This document shows positions 33,992-42,859 of a DNA stretch of 64,000 nt, piece after piece (position 1 is the first letter of the stretch; each line of letters opens with the position of its first letter). A program made the position numbers and the translations under genes. This DNA comes from CAZGAQ01 sp964523405 (GTDB lineage Bacteria; Planctomycetota; Phycisphaerae; UBA1845; Fen-1342): the NCBI GenBank assembly GCA_964523405.1, contig CAZGAQ010000022.1, forward strand, positions 22,447 to 86,446, in the 5' to 3' direction. The notes below the pieces were generated by a model. It worked only from the letters and a program-made list of their open reading frames with translations, was not told the DNA's origin and made no database searches.

Positions 33992-34753
33992 CTAGATCGC
34001 CGGCATCACCCGGCCGCCGCAGACGGGAATGTACGCCCCCGTGATGAACCGGGCCAGATCGGACGCCAGAAACGCCACCACGTTGCCGATGTCCACGTCC
34101 TCGCCGCGATGACCCAAGGGCACCTGCGCCTCGTACGCCGGCTGCCGCGCCGTGCCCGCCTGCCGGTGCCGATCGCTGATCATCCAGCCCGGTGCCACCT
34201 CGTTCACCGTGATCTGGTGACTCCCGATCTCCTTTGCCAGAACCCGCACGATCGCGTCCAGCCCGCGCTTCCCCGCCGCGTACGCCGACTCCGTGGGCAA
34301 ACACGTCATCGCGCACTCGGTGTTGATCGCGATGATGCGCCCCCAATTCTTCGCAATCATCGCCGGCGCGAACGCCTGCGCCATCAGCACCGTCTGCAGC
34401 ACGCACGAGCGAAACTGCGCCAGGTAATCCTCCGCAGGCTGCTCGAGCAGCCGCTTCCATTCATACTGCGACACCGCGTTCGTCACGAGAATGTCCACGT
34501 CCCCGAGCTGCGCCACCGCCTCCGCGTGCACGCGCTGCACCGTCGCCGCGTCGGTCAGGTCCCCCTGCACGAGCGCCGCCCGCACCCCCAGCGCCCGCAC
34601 CTCCTCCGCCAGCCGCGCCGCCCCGTTCGCGCTGCGCAAGTAGTGAATCGCCACATCCGCCCCGCAACCCGCCAGCGCCCGCGCAATCGCCCGCCCCAAT
34701 TCCCCCGCGGCGCCCGTTACCAGGGCACAGTGGCCCGTCAGGTCAATTCGCAT
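33992..34753 (-). CDS. Short-chain dehydrogenase/reductase with Thr at the catalytic Ser position
   Basis: 253 residues from ATG at 34753, overlapping the M48 gene stop by 11 bases, with AAAGGTG upstream. Rossmann motif TGAAGELG (13-20), TNA at 91-93 where NAG is usual, and Tyr158/Lys162 in SAYAAGK. The residue 13 before the Tyr, normally Ser, is Thr145 in IAINTECAM. Thr can partly replace Ser, so reduced or altered activity is possible. C-terminal VNEVAPGWM and a loop typical of SDRs. Coupled to the protease gene and followed by the second SDR. Confidence 0.85.
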   Translation of the reverse strand: MRIDLTGHCALVTGAAGELGRAIARALAGCGADVAIHYLRSANGAARLAEEVRALGVRAALVQGDLTDAATVQRVHAEAVAQLGDVDILVTNAVSQYEWKRLLEQPAEDYLAQFRSCVLQTVLMAQAFAPAMIAKNWGRIIAINTECAMTCLPTESAYAAGKRGLDAIVRVLAKEIGSHQITVNEVAPGWMISDRHRQAGTARQPAYEAQVPLGHRGEDVDIGNVVAFLASDLARFITGAYIPVCGGRVMPAI

Positions 34754-36956
34754 CGTGGACACCTTTCTCCGGTGACGCCTGCTCCGTCGGCCCGCCGACC
34801 TGCAGCACCTTCTCCACCCGCCCGGCGATGCTCGCCAGCCGGCCCAGGAGGCGCCTGTACAACGCCACCACATTCTCGACAAACTCGCGCGCGGTGGCGA
34901 TGGCCGTGCCTGGATCGCGCGCCGTCGGCAGCTCCGGCAGGACCACGTGCGCCACGTCGATCTTCCCGGCGGCGTGCTCAAACGGATACGGCACGTCCCG
35001 CAGCGGGGGGCGGTGCAGCTCCACGAACTCCAGCAGCCGCTCCGTCCGCGCCCGGATCACACCTTCGATCGTCGCGTTGTGCGCCTCCGGATTGTAGACC
35101 TCGCATGCCATGTGCAGCAGGACGCTATCGCCCAGCACGGAGCAAAAATCGCTCAACACCGTGTCCAGCGCGACCAGGACCAGCGTCAGCCGCTCCACTT
35201 CGGCCCGCAGCGCGCGTCCGTCCTTGAGTCGCTCTTGCACCGCCGGCACCTGTAGTAGCTCCAGCCCCAGCCGCAGCCGCGTCCGCATGAGCTGCTCGTA
35301 CTGCTCCACCGTGCCGGCCGCGGCCGCCCGGCGCCGTTCCAGCTTGTGCCGCGCGTCGGCCACCGCCGCCGGCTGCGCGCTGGGCACCTCGAAGTCCTTC
35401 GCGTTGAAGCGGATCTTTGCCCGACACAGCAACTCCGCGCCCTGGATCATCCACAACTTGCGCTCGAGCTCGTCATACTCGGCGTACGCCTTCTCTGCGG
35501 CGGCTGCGGCCGTGAGCGCGGCCGCGCGGGCCTCCCGCAGCGCCTCCCGCGCTGCCCGCGGCTGCGCCGGCGCCTGGTGCAGCGACTCGGGGTAGCGCAG
35601 CGGGCGGAGCGGGGCGACCTCCAGACCGAAATAGGCATCCTGTGCCCGGCTCTCGGCCGACTGCTGTTCCTGCTGCTGCACGATCACTTCGGTGGGGGCC
35701 AGGTTCGCCCGCGTCAGGTTATCCGGCAACACCGCCTGGTAGTAATTGAAGCTCGCCCGCCGGCACAATTCATCAAACTCGCGGAACAACGCCGTGGCCG
35801 GTGCCGTCAGCGTCAGGAGACCTGCGTGCCGACCGGCTTGCGCCGCCGCGACACGGTCTGCCGTGGCGGGGTGCGTGTCGTACCACTTCGTGCGCTGCCC
35901 CCGTTCCTTCTCGGCCAGTTCGCGCCGCACTTTGGATGGAGCTTGCCGTGCCTCCCAGAGGATCAGGCGCGGCAGGTTGTCGGCCAGGCGCCGCTCGCGC
36001 CACGCCTCCTCGAGTCGGTCATGCGCCAGCATGCTGGCCATGCCCAAGAGCGGCAGCTTCTCGCTGGTGCTCGCGAAGGCTTGGCTGCCGGCGATGCGCA
36101 CCTCGTACTGGTCAGCGTCGAACTCCATGCGCCGCATGAGAAAGCAGCTTACCCCGTGCCCGCACATCATCAGCAGCCACAGGATGCGCCGCGTCAGCCA
36201 CACTAGCCCCTGAACCAGCCGGATCACCAGGTTAATGGCCCCGGACGACCCCGCCGCCGCTCGGACCAGCTGCTCATCCCACGCGTCCCGCCCATACACG
36301 ACGCGTGCGAACCAGTCGTTGACGGCGCGGATCATGTAGGACAGCCGCATGCCCAGACCCTGTGAGAAGTGCCCGAATTCGTGCGCCAGTACGCCCGCGA
36401 ACTCCCGCAGGGACAGGCCTGCCGCCAGCGGTAGGCCGATCGTCAGTGTGAGGTGCCGGCTCAGCAGCCCGCCGAGACTCGCGCTGGCGTTCACGTCGCA
36501 ATCAACGTGGATCGCACGCGGCCTGGGAGCGCCCACGACGGTGCACAGACGTTCGACAAACGCGAACAGCAGGGGCTGCTGCTCGCGGGTCACCATCGTC
36601 GGCTCCGGACCGCGGCGGCGCCGCGCGAACAGCGGCTTAACCATGAACAGGATCAGCGCGACGCCCGCCACAATCGGCGCCACATAGACCAGCAGCGCAA
36701 ATCGCGCTGAGCCGCCACCGTGCGCATGGCGGAAGATGCTCACATCATGCGTCGCATGCCACCACACCCCCCAGCCCACCAGCCCGATCATACCGACGTA
36801 AACCAGCGGCAGCACCAGCATCACCGCCGCCGCCAGCCCCATTCCGACGGCATACAGGGGCGATAACCGTACCGGCGGGATCGTCCCGTCCAGGCTGGCC
36901 AGAAGCTCCTCGTCGGTCACACGCGGCTTGGCCGCCGTGGTGGAAGCAGAGGACAT
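34743..36956 (-). CDS. M48-family membrane metalloprotease with long C-terminal domain
   Basis: 737 residues from ATG at 36956; the frame is open upstream but no family sequence lies there. Two or three membrane segments at about 37-60 and 88-108, then the zinc site HEFGH (192-196) with its third ligand in RRMEFDADQYE, matching HtpX/Ste24-type M48 proteases. A further hydrophobic stretch lies near 240-270. The last 350 residues are unusual: long Ala/Glu/Arg coiled-coil-like helices (about 430-640) and a helical tail. Its job is probably membrane-protein quality control or lipid-linked processing. It heads the group with two SDRs and PhyH. Confidence 0.85.
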   Translation of the reverse strand: MSSASTTAAKPRVTDEELLASLDGTIPPVRLSPLYAVGMGLAAAVMLVLPLVYVGMIGLVGWGVWWHATHDVSIFRHAHGGGSARFALLVYVAPIVAGVALILFMVKPLFARRRRGPEPTMVTREQQPLLFAFVERLCTVVGAPRPRAIHVDCDVNASASLGGLLSRHLTLTIGLPLAAGLSLREFAGVLAHEFGHFSQGLGMRLSYMIRAVNDWFARVVYGRDAWDEQLVRAAAGSSGAINLVIRLVQGLVWLTRRILWLLMMCGHGVSCFLMRRMEFDADQYEVRIAGSQAFASTSEKLPLLGMASMLAHDRLEEAWRERRLADNLPRLILWEARQAPSKVRRELAEKERGQRTKWYDTHPATADRVAAAQAGRHAGLLTLTAPATALFREFDELCRRASFNYYQAVLPDNLTRANLAPTEVIVQQQEQQSAESRAQDAYFGLEVAPLRPLRYPESLHQAPAQPRAAREALREARAAALTAAAAAEKAYAEYDELERKLWMIQGAELLCRAKIRFNAKDFEVPSAQPAAVADARHKLERRRAAAAGTVEQYEQLMRTRLRLGLELLQVPAVQERLKDGRALRAEVERLTLVLVALDTVLSDFCSVLGDSVLLHMACEVYNPEAHNATIEGVIRARTERLLEFVELHRPPLRDVPYPFEHAAGKIDVAHVVLPELPTARDPGTAIATAREFVENVVALYRRLLGRLASIAGRVEKVLQVGGPTEQASPEKGVHDAN

Positions 36957-37027
36957 GCGCACACCCCACTCAATAGCGTGTAGAAGCCGGGGAACCCACC
37001 GCCGGCGCGACTCGCATCCTATCCCGT

Positions 37028-37056
37028 TTGCTCCGCCGCGTCCATTGTCGTACACT
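37028..37056 (+). promoter_or_regulatory. Weak candidate promoter of gatE
   Basis: TTGCTC (37028-37033), 17 bases and TACACT (37051-37056) stand 33 bases before the ATG at 37089. An AAGGAGA ribosome site lies ten bases before that ATG. Confidence 0.3.
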
Positions 37057-37088
37057 CGCTGACGCTACACCCAAGGAGATTCGCCCCC

Positions 37089-39074
37089 ATGGCGCTGTCG
37101 TTCAAGCCGTTCGACGAGATGACCCCCGCCGACTACCAGGCCATCGGCCTCAAGGTCGGCCTCGAAGTCCACCAGCAGCTATTGACCGGCCGTAAGCTCT
37201 TCTGCCGCTGCCCCGCCGGGCGCTACAGCTACGACTACGACGCCGAAATCCTGCGCCACATGCGCCCGACCCTCTCCGAACTGGGCGAGTACGACGGCAC
37301 CGCCCTCATGGAGAAGAAAACCCGCAAGAACATCTTCTACCGCATCAACCACAGCACCGTCTGCACCTACGAGTTCGACGATACCCCGCCGTTCTTCATC
37401 GACAACGAGGCCCTCGACATCGCCCTCGAAATCTGCCTGCTCCTCAAGCTCAACCTCGTCTCCGAGCTGCACATCGCCCGCAAGCAGTACCTCGACGGCT
37501 CCATTCCCACCGGCTTCCAGCGCACCGGCATCCTCGGTGTCGACGGCGCCATCCCCTTCCGCGACGGCCGCCAAATCCGCATCCGCCAGCTCTCCATCGA
37601 AGAGGATGCCTGCCGCGAGGTCTCCGACGTCGGCCACGACCGCGTCTACCTCACCGACCGCCTCGGCATGCCCCTCATCGAAACCGTCACTGAACCCGAC
37701 ATGCACACGCCGCAGGAAGCCGCCGAAGTCGGTCAGATCATCCGCCGCCTCGGCCGCAGCACCGGCCACGTCCGCACCGGCTACGGCGCCGGCCGCCAGG
37801 ACGTCAACGTCTCCGTCACCGGCGGCACGCGCGTCGAGATCAAGGGCACCCCGCAAATCTGGCGCAATCCGCGCCTCATTTACAACGAGGCCCGCCGCCA
37901 GTGCAGCCTGCTGCACATCCGCGACCTGCTCAAGGAGCGCGGTGTCACCCCCGAGACCTTCGAGTGGACCTCGCAGGACGTCACCGCCCTCGTCGGCAAG
38001 ACCGACTACGAACCCCTCCGCGCCGCCATCGCCGCCGGCCAGGTCGTCCGCTGCGTCCTGCTGCGCGGCTTCGCGGACCTCTTCAACGAGCAGACCCAGG
38101 AGCACACCACCTTCGCCAAGGAGTTCGCCGACCGCGTCCGCGTTATCGCCTGCCTGACGCGCCTGCCGAACATGCTCCACTCGGACATGGCCACCGACTC
38201 GCTCGCCGGCCGCGACTGGAAAACCCTCCGCCGCCGCATGCGGGCCGAGCACAGCGACGAGCTCGTCCTCGTCTGGGGCTCGCCCGCTGATACGCTGACC
38301 GCCGCCAACGAGATCGCCCTCCGCGCTAAGGAAGCCACCGTCGGCATCCCCAGCGACACGCGCCAGGCCCTCAAGGACGGCACCAACGGCTTTGAGCGCG
38401 TCCTGCCCGGCGCCGAGCGCATGTATCCCGACACCGACCTGCCCCCGCAGGAAATCCCCCAGCAGCGCCTCGACCGCATCGCCGCCGACCTGCCCGAGCC
38501 CGTCTGGCAGCGCGAGGCCCGCTATCGCCAGTGGCGCCTGCCCGCCGAGACCATCTTCCCCCTGTGCGACCTGCGCTGGGCCCGCCTCTTCGACCGCCTC
38601 ATGGCCCTCGGCACCGATCCGACCCTGGCCGCCGTCATCCTCGTGCAGCGCCTCAAGCACCTGCGCCGCGCGGGTCTGCCCGTCGCGACTCTGACGGACG
38701 ACGAGATCTTCGCCGTCTTCGAGGCTCATCAGCGCAAACTGCTCAGCCGCGAGGGCATCGTCGAGGTCCTCGAGCTGGTCGCCCAGCACGAACCCGTCGC
38801 CGGCGGCACCGGCCCCGCTCGCGTCGCCGCGGTCTTCGCCGAGCACAATTTCTCCCCGCTCAACGGCATGGAGCTCGACGAGGCCATCACGCGCCGCCTC
38901 GCCCGCGTGGACAGCAGTCAGTTCGCCACCCCCGCGCAAAAGTGCCGCTACCTGTGCGGCAAGATCATGCGCGACTTCGTCGGCCGCGTGGATGGACGGC
39001 TGGTCGCCGAGCGTGTGCACAGTCGTCTGCACGTGCCGCTGGCGACCCACACACGCGTCGAGGCCGGGGCCTAG
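37089..39074 (+). CDS. gatE: Glu-tRNA(Gln) amidotransferase subunit E (archaeal-type GatE)
   Basis: 661 residues, GatE length rather than the about 480 of GatB. The start GLKVGLEVHQQLLTGRKLFC, then TLSELGEYD and LSIEEDACREV, GRQDVNVSV and RVEIKGTPQ are the GatB/GatE tRNA-amidase core. A GAD-like insert of about 120 residues (about 290-415) with LLRGFADLF, and PGAERMYPDTDLPP, are the features that separate GatE from GatB. The C-terminal helical and tail domains follow (QHEPVAGGTG, ITRRLARVDSS). GatE binds Glu-tRNA(Gln) and activates it for amidation by GatD. No gatD lies in the window. Upstream AAGGAG; single-gene unit. Confidence 0.85.
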   Translation: MALSFKPFDEMTPADYQAIGLKVGLEVHQQLLTGRKLFCRCPAGRYSYDYDAEILRHMRPTLSELGEYDGTALMEKKTRKNIFYRINHSTVCTYEFDDTPPFFIDNEALDIALEICLLLKLNLVSELHIARKQYLDGSIPTGFQRTGILGVDGAIPFRDGRQIRIRQLSIEEDACREVSDVGHDRVYLTDRLGMPLIETVTEPDMHTPQEAAEVGQIIRRLGRSTGHVRTGYGAGRQDVNVSVTGGTRVEIKGTPQIWRNPRLIYNEARRQCSLLHIRDLLKERGVTPETFEWTSQDVTALVGKTDYEPLRAAIAAGQVVRCVLLRGFADLFNEQTQEHTTFAKEFADRVRVIACLTRLPNMLHSDMATDSLAGRDWKTLRRRMRAEHSDELVLVWGSPADTLTAANEIALRAKEATVGIPSDTRQALKDGTNGFERVLPGAERMYPDTDLPPQEIPQQRLDRIAADLPEPVWQREARYRQWRLPAETIFPLCDLRWARLFDRLMALGTDPTLAAVILVQRLKHLRRAGLPVATLTDDEIFAVFEAHQRKLLSREGIVEVLELVAQHEPVAGGTGPARVAAVFAEHNFSPLNGMELDEAITRRLARVDSSQFATPAQKCRYLCGKIMRDFVGRVDGRLVAERVHSRLHVPLATHTRVEAGA

Positions 39075-39079
39075 TATCC

Positions 39080-39152
39080 GGGTGGGGCGGGCATCTTGCC
39101 TGCCAGGGTGGGGTGGGCATCTTGCCCGCCTTCGTTGGTGTGGGGCGGGCAG
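39080..39152. repeat. Two 25-bp direct repeats plus a partial third, G-rich
   Basis: Units 39080-39104 and 39106-39130 differ by two bases (each begins GGGTGGGG and contains GGGCATCTTGCC). A shorter third copy begins at about 39139. Each unit also holds a GGCGGGCA-TCT-TGCCTGCC inverted repeat. The stretch 39153-39283 adds an inverted CCCTCCCTCCTAGGGAGGG near 39285. No gene is seen. Confidence 0.6.
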
Positions 39153-39283
39153 CCTCCCCGCTCCGTGCTTCGTGTGGCACCGGCATCTCGCCGGTGAACC
39201 CGTCGCGCCAGCGCGGCGTCTCCCCCCGCGCGGGGAGCATGGGCCTCCGGCCCGTATCCGCCGCGCGCCAACTCCCCTCCCTC

Positions 39284-39625
39284 CTAGGGAGGGGGCAGGC
39301 GGAGGGTCGGAACCCTCGACCGCGGCGCGCCCGGCTCGAACTCCGTCTTGCGATCCAGTTCGACGAACGCGAGCCCAGGCAGGCCGTGCCGCTGCATGAA
39401 TTCCCACCAGGCGGCATGGTGCCAGTGCAAGTCCGGCCGACGTTGCGCCACCAGCGCATTCACCTTGTCCTGCAGCGGCCCCAAGGTCGGGGCGAACGCG
39501 TCGCACGCCGCCCAGCGCGCGACGTTGAGCGATCGAATCGGCACGCGCCGCAATAGAACAACGTGAGACCCGCGCGACTCGGTTGATTGTCCTGCTCCAT
39601 CCTCGTTGTGCGGCGCTGCAGCCAT
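39284..39625 (-). CDS. Small hypothetical protein
   Basis: 113 residues, starting seven bases after the stop of the membrane protein gene upstream on this strand, so perhaps cotranscribed. It has a sensible composition with several Trp and His (HWHHAAWWEFMQRHG, ARWAACDAFAP) and no transmembrane segment. The N-terminal 25 residues are polar. No family recognised. The ribosome site is weak (GGGG), and the C-terminus is Pro/Arg-rich where it runs into the repeat tract, so the true end may be later or earlier. It may be a real small cytoplasmic protein or a chance frame. Confidence 0.4.
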   Translation of the reverse strand: MAAAPHNEDGAGQSTESRGSHVVLLRRVPIRSLNVARWAACDAFAPTLGPLQDKVNALVAQRRPDLHWHHAAWWEFMQRHGLPGLAFVELDRKTEFEPGAPRSRVPTLRLPPP

Positions 39626-39631
39626 TTCCGT

Positions 39632-40615
39632 CTACCCCACTAGCCCGTCCTGCGGCACCGGCGGCGTCGGCGCGCTGGACAAGACCGCATCCCAAAGCCA
39701 CCGTTCGACTTCTTCTGGGCGTCGCATGTTCTGCAATTCCACGGTCTCGGACTGCGCGTCGCGTATCAGCGTCACGCGCACCGCCGGCCACACCCGCTCC
39801 ACCCACAGCACCGTGCCGGGCTCGATCGGGTAAGGTGTGATCTCCGGGGTACGCCGCAGCAGTCCGAACTGCAGCACCTCAATCAATCCGGGCGCGAAGC
39901 GGATGTACTGCGGCATCAGTCCGGCTCCGATGGACCACGCGATGGACCCGATGATGCCCAGCACGACAAAGTAGCCCAATCCACGCGTCGAGACCCCTTG
40001 CACGATCGGCACCAGCCCGAACGAGTTGTTCAGCCCCAGTGCCAGCCACGCCAGCGCCACCGGCACCGGCCACAGCATGCGCCAGATCGACCGCGTCGGC
40101 GTCACGATCCGCGGCTCGAAGTAGTCCGTCAACTCGTCCGGCGGACTTACCGCCCCTGAGCAGATCACCCACGCACGCTCAACGGCCAGATCGCTCAAAC
40201 GTCGTCGGTACTCGGCGGTTAGCGCCGTGTTTTCCCGAAATTGTTTCTCAATCGCTTGCAGCCCCCGTACCTGCGCGGCCCGCGCATCCGCCGCCCACTC
40301 CGCGATGCGTGCGCTGTTCTCTTGCCGCCAACGTTGGTCTGCCACGAAATACCGACGCTGGTTCCGCATCCGCACGCCGAGATAGGAGCAGAAGGCTAGG
40401 CTGGCCAGCCAGTCCTTCAGCAACATCCGCACGCCGCCGCCCCAGAACGCCATCGCCAGCACTACAGCCAGGACGAGCACGATGACGAGGGCGATCTCTC
40501 TTCTCCAGGACCAACTCCGCGGCTTCCCGGGCAACTGCACGAACGCCGGCGCCGGCCGCGCTGCGACCGCTGGCCCTTGCTCGTTCCGGACGTTATCGCC
40601 GTCAATCGCCAACAT
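39632..40615 (-). CDS. Membrane protein of unknown function with a coiled stretch
   Basis: 327 residues from ATG at 40615. The longer frame would translate the CACGAAG repeat at 40713-40742 (giving KDTKGTKK), so it is rejected. One membrane segment at about residues 40-62, then a basic charged helix (about 75-140; GVRMRNQRRYFVADQRWRQE), then two more membrane segments (about 180-200, PVPVALAWLALGL, and about 216-240, GYFVVLGIIGSIAWSIGAGL). The C-terminal domain has beta-like character (TPYPIEPGTVLWVERVWPAV). No family recognised. Followed after seven bases by the small ORF. Confidence 0.65.
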   Translation of the reverse strand: MLAIDGDNVRNEQGPAVAARPAPAFVQLPGKPRSWSWRREIALVIVLVLAVVLAMAFWGGGVRMLLKDWLASLAFCSYLGVRMRNQRRYFVADQRWRQENSARIAEWAADARAAQVRGLQAIEKQFRENTALTAEYRRRLSDLAVERAWVICSGAVSPPDELTDYFEPRIVTPTRSIWRMLWPVPVALAWLALGLNNSFGLVPIVQGVSTRGLGYFVVLGIIGSIAWSIGAGLMPQYIRFAPGLIEVLQFGLLRRTPEITPYPIEPGTVLWVERVWPAVRVTLIRDAQSETVELQNMRRPEEVERWLWDAVLSSAPTPPVPQDGLVG

Positions 40616-40712
40616 ACGAAACCCGCCTGCAGCGCCATCAGCGCCGTGCCTTCGCAGAAGCCCTACCCGCCATCGCCCCGTAAGCCCCGTGCAATCTACC
40701 AACTGCTCTTTC

Positions 40713-40742
40713 TTCTTCGTGCCCTTCGTGTCCTTCGTGGTG
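40713..40742. repeat. Nine-base tandem repeat, TTCGTGTCC type
   Basis: Three to four imperfect copies of TTCGTG(C/T)CC upstream of the membrane protein gene. On the coding strand this reads CACGAAGGACACGAAGG. From general experience such runs recur between genes in planctomycete-like genomes. It is not translated here, given the start chosen for the downstream gene. Confidence 0.6.
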
Positions 40743-40833
40743 AGAAAGAGGCGCACTGTGCAGCGTCGCCTGCGATGGCCGCGCCGTGCCCCCCATTCTC
40801 ACCCTGTCACTTGTTCATTCGGTCACGCTGCGA

Positions 40834-41325
40834 TCACGACGCCTTCCGCGCCTTGAGCTTCGCCCGCGTGTACTCCAAGAGCCCGCCCGCCTCACAGATC
40901 GCCAGAATCTCCGCCGGCAGCGTCGGGAACGTGTGGCTCTTCCCGTCCACCGTGATCTTCCCGCCGGCCGCATCAATCGCGATCGTGCTGCCTTCTTTGT
41001 ACGCGTCGACCGCGGCCGGGCACTCGATCAGCAGCAGACCCTGGTTAATGGCCGCACGGTAGAAGATGCGTGCGAAGCCCTTCGCGACGATGGCCGCGAC
41101 GCCGACGGACTTCAGTCCGACCACCGGCTGCTCGCGCGACGACCCGCAGCCGAAGTTTCGCCCTGCGATCACCACGTCGCCCGCCTGCACGCCCTTGGCG
41201 AACGTCGCGTCGAGGTCCTCCAGGAGGTGCGGCTTGATCTCCTCCGGCGTCGCGCAGGTGTACGTGTACTTCCCCGGGAAGAGCATGTCCGTGTTGATGT
41301 TGTCGCCGTACTTCCAAACCTTCAT
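40834..41325 (-). CDS. leuD: 3-isopropylmalate dehydratase small subunit
   Basis: 163 residues from ATG at 41325, with GAGGA upstream. Aconitase-swivel domain: KYGDNINTDMLFPGKYTY at the start and the substrate-binding NFGCGSSREQPVVGLK loop. With LeuC it isomerises 2-isopropylmalate to 3-isopropylmalate in leucine synthesis. The short small-subunit form pairs with the 418-residue large subunit next to it, the archaeal-like or homoaconitase-like combination, so a related 2-oxoacid pathway cannot be excluded. The gap to leuC is 68 bases and holds a purine-rich repeat. Confidence 0.93.
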   Translation of the reverse strand: MKVWKYGDNINTDMLFPGKYTYTCATPEEIKPHLLEDLDATFAKGVQAGDVVIAGRNFGCGSSREQPVVGLKSVGVAAIVAKGFARIFYRAAINQGLLLIECPAAVDAYKEGSTIAIDAAGGKITVDGKSHTFPTLPAEILAICEAGGLLEYTRAKLKARKAS

Positions 41326-41370
41326 GACGTCCTCAGCTTTCAGCGATCTACTTCGCGCCGTCAACTGCGC

Positions 41371-41396
41371 TGAATCCCTCAGTCCCTCAATCCCTA
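41371..41396 (-). repeat. GGGATTGAGGGA-type repeat between leuC and leuD
   Basis: On the minus strand the sequence reads TAGGGATTGAGGGACTGAGG and then GATTC. Its first three bases are the leuC stop codon (41396-41394), so repeat and stop abut. It is the same family as the repeats inside and after valS. Confidence 0.7.
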
Positions 41397-42650
41397 CTTC
41401 CGCGGATCGGCGATTACGCCCGCCAGTGCGGATGCCGCCACGGTGGCCGGGCTCGCGAGATAAATCTCCGCGTCCTTGCAGCCCATGCGCCCCTTGAAAT
41501 TCCGGTTGCTCGTCGAGATGCACACCTCGCCCGGCGCGAGAATGCCCTGGTGCGCTCCGAGGCACGGCCCGCAGCCCGGCGGCAGCACCGTCGCACCCGC
41601 CTTCGACAAGGTCAGCAGAGTTCCGTCGACCGTCGCCGCCTCGTACACGCTCCGCGACGCCGGCAGCACCAGCAGCCGCACCTTCGGCGACACGCGCTTG
41701 CCCTTCAGCACCGCGGCCGCCTCGTGCAGATCGACCAGCCGCCCGTTCGTACACGTGCCGACCAGCGCCTGGTGGATCGGCTTGCCCGCGAACTTGCTCA
41801 CCGGGAACACGTTGTCCACCGTGTGCGGCGCCGCCACCACCGGCTCCAGCGCCGCCAGGTCGTACGTCAGCTCGCGCTCGTACTTCGCGCCCGCGTCCGC
41901 CCACACGGCCGCATAGCTGCCGCGCGGCAGGCCGCAGCCCGTCAGGTACTCGACCGTGCGTTCGTCGACCGGGAAGACCGCGATCTTCGCGCCCATCTCG
42001 ACGCCCATGTTCGCGATCGTGAAGCGCTCCTCGATCGAGAGCTGCGCCACGTCGCCGTGGAACTCAACCGCGGCGTAGTCCGCGCCGTCTGCGCCGATGT
42101 CGCCGATGATCCGCAGCACGAGGTCCTTTGCCCCGACCGCCTTCGGGAAGCGGCCCTTCAGCGTCACCTTGATCGACGGCGGCACCTTCAGCCACGTCTC
42201 GCCCGTCAGCAGCAGGGCGGCCGCCTCCGTCCGGTCAATGCCCGTCGAGAAGCACCCCACCGCGCCGTACGAGCACGTGTGCGAGTCGCTGCCGACGATG
42301 ATCGTGCCCGGCTTGGCGTGCCCCTTCTCGACCACCACCTGGTGGCAGATACCCTCGCCGACGTCGTAGAAATTCTGCACGCCGTACTTCTCGACGAACT
42401 TGCGCACCTTCGCGTGCCCGGTCGCCGTCTTCTCGTCATTCGCCGGAATCACGTGATCCAGCACGATGATCGGCAGGTCCTTGCGCACGAGGCCGTACTC
42501 GGCCAGGTCCTTGTCGATCTTGCCGACGATCGCCGACGTGTTGTCGTGCGTCAGCAGGTGCGCGGGCTTCACGGTGACGATCTGTCCGACGGTCACTTCC
42601 TTCTGACCGGCGGCTTGCGCGAGCACTTTCTGGGCGAAGGTCTGCGACAT
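41394..42650 (-). CDS. leuC: 3-isopropylmalate dehydratase large subunit (HACN/archaeal-type LeuC)
   Basis: 418 residues, shorter than the about 470 of enterobacterial LeuC and typical of the archaeal/homoaconitase-like form. Iron-sulfur ligands: the Cys in VGTCTNGR and the pair in PGCGPCLGAHQG, with GSDSHTCSYGAVG near residue 120. It carries the [4Fe-4S] cluster that dehydrates and rehydrates isopropylmalate. The first gene of the leuCD pair. GAGAG lies before the ATG. A specificity for homoaconitate or citramalate-derived substrates is possible with this subfamily. Confidence 0.93.
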   Translation of the reverse strand: MSQTFAQKVLAQAAGQKEVTVGQIVTVKPAHLLTHDNTSAIVGKIDKDLAEYGLVRKDLPIIVLDHVIPANDEKTATGHAKVRKFVEKYGVQNFYDVGEGICHQVVVEKGHAKPGTIIVGSDSHTCSYGAVGCFSTGIDRTEAAALLLTGETWLKVPPSIKVTLKGRFPKAVGAKDLVLRIIGDIGADGADYAAVEFHGDVAQLSIEERFTIANMGVEMGAKIAVFPVDERTVEYLTGCGLPRGSYAAVWADAGAKYERELTYDLAALEPVVAAPHTVDNVFPVSKFAGKPIHQALVGTCTNGRLVDLHEAAAVLKGKRVSPKVRLLVLPASRSVYEAATVDGTLLTLSKAGATVLPPGCGPCLGAHQGILAPGEVCISTSNRNFKGRMGCKDAEIYLASPATVAASALAGVIADPRK

Positions 42651-42859
42651 GAGAAGCTCTCAGCTTTCCGCTCTCGACACGCGGCCGCAGGCCCGCCGCG
42701 CGGACCGCGCCGGCCGCTGATTTGTGGCGATTAGCATACCATGCCCCCCGTTGAATGTGGAGTCACCGGCCATCGCAGCCGCTTCGCGGTGCCCATCAAC
42801 GCAGCGACCCGCCGGCGGGGGCGGGTCGCGCGAACTCCGATTGCAGACCAGAAACCGTC

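Noticed and set aside
37179..39806. 875-codon minus frame over gatE
   Set aside because: Antisense shadow; repetitive composition and no domain.
40616..40756. N-terminal extension of the membrane protein (starts MRLFLTTKDTKGTKKK)
   Set aside because: It translates the noncoding CACGAAG repeat; ATG at 40615 fits better.
41371..41396. CRISPR-like spacing of repeats
   Set aside because: Units are 6-9 bases without unique spacers; no cas genes in the window.
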